A stretch of DNA of 64,000 bases from Agrocybe praecox (Eukaryota; Basidiomycota; Agaricomycetes; Agaricales; Agrocybaceae). Made by a program: the position numbers and the translations under genes. Positions within the stretch are counted from its first letter, which is position 1; every line of letters begins with the position of its first letter. Of this stretch, positions 25,985-36,103 are shown piece by piece. The notes beneath the pieces were generated by a model. That model searched no databases and had not been told where the DNA came from. It saw only the letters and a program-made list of their open reading frames with translations. The stretch is taken from NCBI GenBank assembly GCA_964017145.1, contig OZ024846.1:3472001-3536000 (forward strand), given 5' to 3'.

Positions 25985-27950
25985 GAAAAAGATTTACCAG
26001 CAAGATAAGCGAAAATTCGCTAACAGCTACAACACATTGACAACTACGATGACCATGCGGATAGAGCATCGGGGTTGGTGGTGGCAACGAGCAGGAGAAG
26101 GGAGACACTTGGAGGGTTGTATTATTACGCAACTTGTTGCCGCCGGGAAGGAAGGGAGGAGGCCATGATATAATTGATGCTTTTAATAGATCGTGTTGGT
26201 AAACGTAGCGTTCAATTTGAATGTGCAAGCCCAAATATCCAACCTAGATGAGTTGAAAAATCAATTTACAATGGACGAACGTCCCAACTCCCAACCATCC
26301 AACCATCCCACCCTCCATCCGATCACTCTTCCTCCCAAAAACCTCCTGCACACCCGCCTCCTCAAGCCTCCCTTTCCAACATCACTAACCCTCTTCAACT
26401 CATTACCCCAATCGTTGGCCCAAATCACCCTATAAAGTTATAAACCGCCCTAAGCGAAAACACCGCCTATTTCCCCACCGCAATTTTTCAGTACGATGAC
26501 CTTCTATGTAGTTCCCTTTACTCGGCGGGCCTCAACAGCGGGACGATGAACGAAAACCACATTCCTCGCACAAAGGTTGCCGCAGCAGCGAGACTCGAGA
26601 GGGACGATAAGCGTCTACCCGGAGCGTCGTGTCAACGTGATTAGCTCCGGAGGTACTTGCGCTTGTGGACTTGGGAGGGACGGGTCGTTTTTGACGTTGA
26701 GACTCGAGCCTGTGGGAGCGGAGCATTATGCCTAGGTGATCAGGGGATGGAGGAGTAAAATACGGATTGCAAGAAAGTCATATAGATATTTTCTTCTTCT
26801 TTCGAGTGTGGATCGTTGACGTATGGAGACGTGGGTGAGGCAGACGACGAGGAAACCCGGCCGTTCGTGATACCAGTCATCGCGTTTGTCTTTGCTTTCA
26901 GGGTGATGGCGGTTTCGGCGAGAGGCAGGCTAGAGCAAGCGGCAGCCGAGAAGAGGAACGTGGGGGTGTCATTCCAATTGACAAACCGACATCGGCGTTG
27001 GCGTCCACACCCGATGTTTCGATATTCAAGATGACAGGGAAAGCTTGAGCGATGAGCAGTGCTAGTGAGGAGCGGATGGAGAATAAGGGCCAGGGACGAG
27101 ATGTGGTGATGGGGACGAAGGTAATACAATTATCGAGGGCGGATCCAGACGATGAGGGAGGCCCGGAGGACGCACGATTGCCAAACGGAGGGAATAGATG
27201 GGGTGGCAGTACTTAGTACTCAGCCCCGATACAATTTGGTATTTTTGCGGCATAACTGCTGCTGGGGAAGGGGAATAGCACTTCCTAACCTCTTTCGCCC
27301 ATGCACAACCATCCACAGCAAATATTCGCGGAATCGCTCCTATACAAGTAAAAAAGTGACTCCTATTCAAATTGGGGATATGGGAAAAGGACGTACCGGC
27401 AACAGAAGCGAGGTTCCATGAGAAGTACGACAGATTAACAACCGTGCTTGTCCTGCAGACAGTGCGTCGGAACTTGGAGGTTCGTCACTTCGGAGAGCGC
27501 ATAGTTGGTGTTCGAAAGGTCGTTGTGTCGTCAGATGACCGGTGTACCCGGAGCTTGTCGCCAGGTTCTTGTAAAAGCGATAAATCTGCAAGGGAGATGA
27601 AGGGATGAAAGTATGTGGAAGGGAAAGAAGAAACATTACAGTGTTTGTCTGTCACTGACCGCCCGGAGCACTTCGGAAGTCTGGAAAATCGACCGCAGGC
27701 ATACTACTAAGAAATATATCGGCTTCGCGTTGGAAGACTATTAAAAGAGAGCTGAGCGCGTAGAAGTGAATAAGAGAAAGAGTATTGAACATGAAGGAAA
27801 GTGTTGGGGACAAAACATCGGCTAGACCTCTAACAACCAAATATAGACAAGCTCCTATGTATGGCCGATATTGTGCCGTCGCCGGTGCCGTATCGGTCTT
27901 GTCGGAGTTCGAGGTGCTAAATTTATCTTCGACCTCCTTTGTCAACCGCT
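25985..27950. repeat. Segmental repeat R1, copy 3
   Basis: Begins in the middle of the unit (homologous from about 3040 of copy 1) and runs to about 27950. It then joins the block upstream of the third module gene, skipping the permease part. It contains the uninterrupted MITE site near 27850. Confidence 0.7.
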
Positions 27951-28071
27951 TCGGCTAAAACGATTAGAGCGCTTTCATTCTTGAGTGCGATTCAAGGTTG
28001 AAGTGTTATATATTCACACGTTAGTGAGGTGCGAAAGTAGTATCTGCCTTTATAAAAGCACCAGAATATTA

Positions 28072-30880
28072 TAATTATAACGTGTTGCTTTTTTTGATGT
28101 TTGAGGCAAGTGAAGTCTTACTTTCAGATTTTTGCGATACTTGCGTACTTCCATGACAGTTCAAATAAAACGATTTAGAATGGTATTCTGATGGACCTAT
28201 CTTTGGCATGGGTCACATCCAGGTAAGCTTTGACCCTGCGTTCACTTTCTTGCCTGAGCTTGCGCTGATCGGTCATGTGAATTGAGTTAGACTTGCATGA
28301 CGCTGCCAGCATAACACTCCGAGCTAGTCAGACTGGATTGGCCCAACATTTTCAAAATCATTGATAATTTCACATGCGGCCGACTAATACACATGCATCG
28401 ATTCATCTGTCAAGCTATTTGTGTAGGATCCGCATAGTTTCCTTCAATTTCTCACAAGCCAGTCCCTCAACCTGAGCGTATTCAAAGTATAGGATATTCA
28501 TTGTTCTGGACACCAACTATATCAATTACCCTCATCTATGTCGCAGAAATCGACTACACAAGGGTAGTATATGGTCCATTTTTCCTCGAGACTAATATCA
28601 CCAGGAATATCTATGTGTTGTTAATTATGTCTTCTAAATTGTTTTCGGAATGGCTTATCTAATCTTAACAAACCGAAATAGTTGCCGAATGTGAGATCTA
28701 AGCCTTGTGATTTGCTTGCGGGATCCATATAAGCATACCCATCCTTTACTGCGGTTGTCCAGCGACAGGTACAATGCCACGAAGCGAAAAAGCGGATGTT
28801 AATCCAGTATGTGTTATTAATGTTCAGACGACCAACCAAACCACAATCGAAAACCCTGACGTTGTTCTAGGAACCGTCAAGCAGTCACATCCCATCTGTA
28901 ACTGCTACCAAGAGCCCTGGACAAAAAGAAGAAGATAGTACCAAATCTGCGGTATGTTAACAGTCCGTTCATACGACCCTGGTCTTTGTGTTGAATATTT
29001 GGATAATTATGAACCGAAAAAGCAGAAAAAGCGAGCCAAAGAGGAGTCTAAGTTCATATTCAGCTCACTCTATACCTTCCAATGCTCCTACTGATATATA
29101 AGCTATAGGAATCCTCCCACCGTTGGTCTCTTCTCGGGCGCTCGAAATGTTGCTTTTCATGGAAGTAGTGTTACTATTCATGGGAGTAGTTTTCCCAATC
29201 TACAGGGTATGTTCCTTGCTGGCTCACATCTCGAACAATCACATTTGTACCTGAACGTATATTAATTGGTAGGACACGGCACATCTGAGAAAAGGGAATC
29301 GGAATCAGAGAGCGCAGCTGTAAGCACATAAAAATCCGATTTCCTAATAGATAGATATTGACATTTCCCGTAGATACCGATATATAAGTCTCCTGAAGCA
29401 TCCCGGCCTTTACAGCAAAGACCGAGTGCTGTCATCTACTGGGATAACCTTCTAATACATGGACGAGGCTCTCCAATTTGGCTCCCAGAGCCCAGCTCAG
29501 AAAACGCTTGGTTTCTTTGCCATGGTGTCTCTGTCGGTGACGTGGGACTATTACTACCGACAGGAGGGTTCCTTTTTCTGTTTAACATTTATTATCCGGC
29601 GGACCATGAGATAAACGTGGATCGCGTACCCGACGGTTTTATTCCTCTGGAGCACTCGATTAATCATACCTTTATGACAAAGACTAATGAGCAGCCAGGA
29701 TATAGGCTCACTGGCGGATCGGCCTATAAGGATGGAAAGGGTCTCCGTTTCAAATCCAACGGTAGCGGCGAAGGAGCCATTCTCGTTCTTCCTTCAGGAA
29801 TGCACTCAGAGGATCTCTTTGCCACTCAACCTCTCTACGACCACATAGCCATCCACATAGTGAGCTGGTATCGGTACATTATCCATGAGGGCGGGTGTCC
29901 AATTGATAATGGAGACATACGTGTCGTTACCGGCTTCTCCAAAACAAGCCAGTGGGGAGTCGCAGCCTTTTCGGAGTCTTCAGAGCCTATTAGCATCGAG
30001 CTACAACCTGATATCAGTGGGGATTATTCTCATGTTTGGGAGTACTCTGGGTCTTGCGACGCTCGATCAGGGCCACCGCTATCTTCAGCAAGCCAAGGAT
30101 CAAGCACAAGGACAAATCAATGCGTATTTTTACGCACACTTAATGCAACATTCTCAGAGGACACTTGGAACAGCTTAAAGCAGAATATGTTTAAAGACAT
30201 TGATAATAACCCGTCAGACCTTGAATTTCCAGAAAATACACGCCTGATGAAGTCCGGGTCTCGAAATACAGGTGCATCCCAGCAGCGTGTCTCGGGTCAA
30301 GGCCCAAAGCATCAACAATGGGTCTACATGGTTCCGAACGTGTCTTCAGCTATGGTCACTATTGATTGCCCATGAATTATTTGAATTATTTGCTCAAATT
30401 ACTTATAGATGTGCCATCCGTCGAAATCACTGAATGATTTTCTATGGGACAATGTAAGTCAGATTTGATGCACACCTTTTTGTATGGGCATACGACCTAA
30501 TCGTGCGTTATATTTCGCAGGAACGAACAAAACGTGTACCTACTCAAGTTATAATCACCAGCGATAGCGACTGGATATCGATATTAAAGCCTGTATGTGG
30601 AACCTTGAGCCGTTGAAGTTATCTAACGTGATCAAATACTGAGCACTGATTTGCTACTTGCAGGAGGATTTACGTATCCCGAGCGCGGAGGAAATTTATA
30701 ACAGATTAATGGATTCTGGTGCTGTTGTTTCATCAGATAAAGGTAGCTTATGTCAATGACTATAGTATTTATATCCAAAAATAAACAAATTTTGCCACGC
30801 AGGATATTTGACCTTCCATCGACCTGATGTAGGGCTAGACATTACAGAAATATCGAAGACACAAAGCACTACTTACAGTG
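28072..30880. repeat. Segmental duplication shared with 8370-11120
   Basis: Partner of the block at 8370-11120, covering the upstream region, TATA-like CATATAAG, and exons 1-9 of the module gene. The two copies diverge after the shared TACAGTGCATC block (about 30873 here, about 11355 in copy 1), exactly where the C-terminal domains change. Confidence 0.85.
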
Positions 30881-31280
30881 CATCCCAAAAAATCCCCAGA
30901 AATGAGCATCACAGTAAGTCATGATAATATTAAAAACAAGCATTTCTGACTATAGCCTTGCTAAAATGTGCTTATCAATGCGTTCAGCCTTTCGATACCG
31001 TCTCCACCAATTTTCTCTAAGCTTAGGGGGGCAACTGAAGTATGTAACTGTCAAGCCAACAGCCCATGTGGGAGATTGGATAGTTATAGTATATGGTATG
31101 TTTGTACTGTTTGTCCTAGGTCAGATTTCTATGCCATCTAACATTGTTACAGTAGGGTCCACAAACATCCTTTGGGGAACTGGCAGGGCAAAGAAAGAAG
31201 AAGATGCGAAGGAAATAGCAGCAGAGCAAGCGTTCAATCTAATGTGCAGAGAACACCCCGATCATGCTCCCTTATTTTAA
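28774..31280 (+). CDS. Shared N-terminal module fused to a double-stranded RNA-binding domain
   Basis: I read 11 exons: 28774-28806, 29023-29051, 29109-29206, 29273-29319, 29374-30354, 30409-30453, 30521-30592, 30664-30742, 30803-30913, 30988-31095, 31153-31280. They total 1731 nt (576 aa), with all phases consistent. Exon 5 is 981 nt, the same as in the methyltransferase fusion. The module keeps NVAFHGSS, VIYWDN, WLPEP, VGDVGLLLP and KTSQWGVAAFSE. The last two exons encode a DRBM-like fold: RLHQFSLSLGGQLKYV, then WIVIVYV, then the typical C-terminal KKEEDAKEIAAEQAFNLM (AK..AA..A). This suggests binding of structured RNA. The domain is single and C-terminal, ending CREHPDHAPLF. The insert after IVIVY is removed by a GTATGT..CAG intron. 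Function is inferred. Confidence 0.7.
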
Positions 31281-31690
31281 AGCTATAACAACTTCGTGAT
31301 ATCCTCCCATCAGTAGTTTAACACTTTACTTCTTGGGGGTTTTGCAACCCAAAAAAGCGTCAAAGTAACAAGCTAAGAAACCCAGGTGCCCGAAATCAAA
31401 AAGTTGATTCCTTGGTGAAACAATAGGAAATAAATTGCACATATTTAGGGCTGAAATGATGACAAAATAGCATAACTTTTTACCTTTTTTAGCTAGTAGC
31501 TTTTTTGAAATTGAGAAATAAGCTAAAAGCGGCCAAAATCGGACAATTAAATTGTAAGGTTACTGATGCCGCCCCCGTCCTCTGACTCGCAACATACAAG
31601 CTGTATTTAACATTGTTTCTATAGTTTTAGTCTGTCGAAATTTGCTCCCTACATTATTTATACTCATCGACTCAGTATGCAGTAGGCAGA
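31281..31690. other. AT-rich intergenic DNA
   Basis: No gene. It contains an odd A/T-rich stretch with repeated AGCTA motifs (about 31470-31530). Its origin is unclear. Confidence 0.35.
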
Positions 31691-32150
31691 GCCTATTCGT
31701 AGAGTTTCTTGTTTTGATTTCTTGGATCATATTTATTATATCGGCGAGAAACATTCGCATTTTGATCATACAATGCTTCTAGTAAGTATATCGGGAGAGA
31801 ATAATAGGACAATTGAAGTATTATCACAACTGCCGTGTCCATCATGACGTCGGGAGAATTTTTAGCTTGGGACAATGAAAGTATTCTCTCTATCGTTGTT
31901 ACCAGAGTTCTGAATTCAGCGCATTAAGCCTCTTCCAACTAGGATTCAAATTCAAACGGCGACTTCATTTCCATCTGGGAGTTTAATGTTTAACTTCGAT
32001 TTCAGTAGCGCATCCCCTTCATTAACACATATATTGATCTTATGCTCCATTTCTTCTAGTTGTCTATCGAGACGGCTTTCTTTAAATTCACTGGCTTTGA
32101 GCTGATGCAGAGTAAGGGATGTGTAATTGAATGAGCGTCGGGGTATCGGA
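31690..32150 (-). other. Possible exons of an unrecognised gene
   Basis: Minus-strand frames carry a charged, probably coiled-coil stretch (SEFKESRLDRQLEEMEHKI, about 32105-32047) and, after a shift, LSLSQAKNSPDVMMDTAVV (about 31885-31830). Composition is protein-like, but I cannot link the pieces by convincing splice sites. They could be the 3' part of the BTB remnant or an independent decayed gene. Confidence 0.3.
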
Positions 32151-32228
32151 CTACCAGTAGGACTCTATGCGCTGTTGAGCTGATTCACACTGATTACATA
32201 TTAAAGTATCACGAGCCATGCACACAAA

Positions 32229-33165
32229 TCAACGCATTAAGTAACACATTGGTCGAGTAAAGGACGCATACATACCACTTGAAGTAACACAGACCCAACA
32301 TGGGAGAGTCAATTCCTTACTGCATCCAGCACAAAGGAACTCGGTAAGAGTGAGATGGCTTGTCACTATGTCCTCAGCTTCGGAACCCTTTGCGAGTGTG
32401 TGCGGCCCGTGTTCCACCCCTTTGTACATTTGCTGGCTAGTCCGTTTCATTTCGCTGTAGTTCTGTGGGCCTTAAATTCTTTTCAGATCTACCCCCTGCC
32501 TGGGGGATCAGGAACTTGGCTATAAAAGATATATGAAGTCGTACGTGGTAAGGAACGGGAAAGATGTCTTTTTGGATGCTCCAATGATGAAAGGCAGATT
32601 GGCGATGACAACTTTAGATGGATCATCATGATACAGAGCTAGGACTGCTCTCTGGACTTGTTCGTGTAAGAGTAGCATCGATAAAAATTTGCCGCAACGA
32701 GTATTTGACAGAGGTCTGGGAAAAGAGGTGCTTCGTACATGTACGCACTTGAATTAGATAACGTCAATTAATGGAAAAAGAAATTGTTAATGTATGACTC
32801 ACAAGGCCTCTTCCGTTGCTGTCAGAATTGTTCGACACTCGGATAGTCTTTAGAAGAGTCAAGAAAAACAGGTCAGGGCCATCCACGACCTCCACAGAAT
32901 TCAAAGTCTCCTCAATTTCGTTTTGGTTAAAATCGTCAGGAGTATTCTCAGGTAGACCATTTTGGTGTGCGTTAAAGAGATATTTGAACCACGCTGATTG
33001 GCTTGCGAGCCGACTTTTCACCAGCCTGAAACGTATCCCGTCGATCTGCACCAAAATATTTCCACCCTGACTCCAGTATATCTCGTCTTGAGTGAAGGTG
33101 CGTTATAATTTTTTGTAAGGCACCAATTTAGGTTCTTCTTCGTCTAGCTTCCTTTTCATACGGGG
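32229..33165 (-). pseudogene. BTB/POZ-domain protein, disrupted
   Basis: Minus strand. A short Lys/Glu-rich N-terminus starts MKRKLDEEEPK (about 33159) and reads in frame through a TAA at 33103-33105. It continues EIYWSQGGNILVQIDG, then FRLVKSRLASQSAWFKYLF, the start of a BTB/POZ domain as found in large agaricomycete families. Next come a charged loop and LFFLTLLKT. A later frame (32450-32229) has CAGCSKELTLPCWVCVTSS, a Cys-rich segment seen towards the C-terminus of such proteins. If the TAA is bypassed by an alternative start or intron, the gene could be functional. BTB proteins usually act as adaptors for cullin-3 ligases or as dimerisation domains. Confidence 0.5.
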
Positions 33166-33279
33166 CAGAACAGTATTGGTAACAGAGTCTGTGTGAGAGG
33201 AAACGTTCGATCGCGAACCTGTTTATCACATTAGATTCTTGGTTTGTACAATTTATGGCACAACATTGCCTCCATACCT

Positions 33280-35900
33280 ATTTCTTCAGCAAGGATCCCC
33301 CAGCCACACACCCGAAGTAAGATTAAAGATAGGACGTGCTTGTAACATAGGACGTGCGATAGACATGACGCGGTGACACAGCAGAGCCGCACAAGAAGCG
33401 ACGAAAAAACAGAAAGGTGTATTTTTGACGTTGAATCTGTTAAATATTTCCTTGGCTGGTGAATACAAGAAAGCTTGTAAAAGGATACAAAATCGTTTTA
33501 CTAATGCCAATCTAGCATATTTCCTTGACGAAGGTGTGTGCATCACCAGGTGGGATATTAAAGATAAAGAGGCGATGCATTGACCAGTTGAGCGTGAGGC
33601 CAAAGAGAAGGGGCGCGATAGAATGGTTAGGCATAAGGAAGCGGGGGATGCACGATGTCTTGCGCTTTCCGAGTCCTGAGAGAAAAATGAAGGAGGTAAA
33701 GATGAGAATGCGCGAAACAAAGAAAAGGGGGGACGTACGATATCGGCCCCAGTAACAGCCATTCCTGATCCAGGTTACGCTGTCAACGGCCTGTCGTCAT
33801 GTATCGTTGTGTTAACTTTGCCAAATCCAATCATTGTGTCGTTACAAGTTGATATCCATCTTCAAGGAGAGCAGATTCAGGTTGGATGTGTAATTTGTGA
33901 GAGTAGTGTTGTGAAGGGAGTCATGGCCATGAAGGAAAGAAAACAGAGGACGGGACTAGTCATGAATGTTTCCGTATTTTTGCAAAGCGACACCAGTATT
34001 GCACCGGTAGTAGTGTTTCCCGAGAATCCGATGGCGTTCCAAGCAAGCATGCACACACACAAAGCACAGCCACGTTCGAATTCAGAACTTGGGCGCTTCG
34101 ATTAAAACGATTAGGGCGCTTCAATTCTTGCGAGGTTCAAGGGGTCGACTCTCCATGTATTACATTTACGCATGAGTGTACTTGGGGAGTAGTATGGCCA
34201 CACATAGAAGAAAAAGGACGTCAACATCAAGTATATGTGCAATAGTATGACGATCTTCGAGAGAGAAGAATGAACAAAAATAAGTCAGGCCCGAGAACGT
34301 TGGCTTTCGCACTTGTGGAATAACAAAAACTCGAAGAAAGCATAGAGGCCGGACTAAGTCCACGAGAATCAAGAAAGTCTGAGAAAGGAAAAAATATAAA
34401 CGTGTTGTCCCCGTCGACGAGAGACGATCACAGCGCAGACCATGGGCAGAAGTACGCTCTTTGGAGGGACACCATACTGAGGTGGCCGAAATGACGGCGA
34501 GGAGTACGCGACATTTGCATAGCGGCCTGGATTTGGCGTTTTCGTACCAGGGTTATACGGACAGTAGGTTGCGGTGAGCGCGAAGCGGGATACACAACCA
34601 ACGAATCCAATAATTGAGGTTGTGAATGACGGATACACATGGTGGCGTGTTTGATACTCTATGAGGACAGAACAAGCGGGAAAATCAGGTGGGATGAAAT
34701 GGGGTTACTATAACCGACGCACGGTTCGTTTTTTTTGATCCAGATCTCTTCGTACTCCATCCTACTATCCAACTTCCAAAGGCTCTTCGCCAGCGTGCAG
34801 CATTACTACTAGCCGTCATCCCGACCCTTGCAAGCCAAACCAGAGAATGGAGCGGAAGAATGGCGGTATGAAGCTGGATAACTACCAGCATAGTTGAAGG
34901 TCCACCAATACGCGGAACGACGTTGACTCTTGGACGTGTGGGCGTTTGACCGCTTGAGCAATGCTTAATAAATATAAAGGAACATCAGTGCATTATTTAA
35001 GGTGAGTGGGTAAGAGGAGTCGACGACAAAGGTGTGCATCACCGGGTGGGAGTTTGAACGTTTAATGACATTGGCCAGTTGAGCGTGAGGCCAAGGAGAG
35101 GGGTGGTGAGAGGATGGTTGGGCACAAGGAAGCAGGGGATGCACGATGTCTTGTGCTTTGCGAGTCCTGCGAGAAGAAGGAAGGAGGTAAAGAGGAGAAT
35201 GCGGAAAACGAAGAAAAAGGGGGACGTACAATATCGGCCCCACTGGCAGCCGTCAGCCGCTACGCGCTAAACCTTGCGCAACCTGACCGCGAAATCAGAC
35301 CTGCAGCTTGAAGCTTGAAGCTTGAAGGCCCAATGCTAAAGCTTTGAAGAACTCCGGATCTAGACAGTGAGCGTACATTTATGCGAACAAAAGGACCGAT
35401 ATTGATATTAATGTTGACGTTGAAACACTGAACAGCGAATATTTGAACGCGGTCTAAATGGTAAGAGAAGTGGTTTGATTAGGGAGGGAAGGTATAATAA
35501 GAGGTCGACACTTCGATGCCCAAGTTGTGTCCGTTGTCGGGTGGGAGTGAAGTGACGTCGCAAAGAATAGTTGTCCAGTAGATCCTCGGATGAAAGGAAA
35601 GAAATAAGGATGCGAAGCTGGGAGAGGAACTTGAAAAAAGAAAAGCGTCAGGCTACCGAATAAACACTGCACCGTGACCTCGCAGGCCTCGGGTGTCTCA
35701 TCGTTTAGAAGTGTATGAAGATTCATAAATAAACTGGAAGTACTGTACTTCAACAAGTTGTGTCACCAAGGATGCGTTGGCGGCATTCTCACAGCACGGG
35801 ATTTCGGTTAGCGAAATGCAGACCTCAGTTTCAAAGTCCGCTTAGCGATCCATTCCTTCGAAAATAACGTTTCCATTGAAACGTTCGGGATTAAGTAAAG
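33280..35900 (-). pseudogene. Decayed permease-like locus, copy 4 (rearranged)
   Basis: Two partial units are joined here. 33500-33760 and 35040-35310 both contain the GGGGGACGTACRATATCGGCC block, so the 3' part is internally duplicated. 33765-34130 matches 5890-6260, and 34550-34640 shares its hydrophobic segment with copy 3 (IIGFVGCVSRFALTATYC). 35770-35860 matches 8255-8330 (the reading CISLTEIP / YISLTAIP is kept). On the minus strand HPVMHTFVVDSSYPLTLNN (about 35053-34997) again resembles a permease loop. No intact frame. Confidence 0.45.
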
Positions 35901-36103
35901 TCTCACCGGCACTGTCAGATATTTTACCATGGTAATCCAGGTGTGGGACCATTCAAAATGTTTTGATTTGATATGTCTTTCAGTGCACAGCGGTCATGCA
36001 AGGTAACCTTCCCACGTTCACTCATTTTCTTTTACCCCTTTTGCTGCTTCCTCCTAATTTCAGTATTCAGCAAAGAAGTCCTTTCCCCCCCCGAGCTTGG
36101 GCA

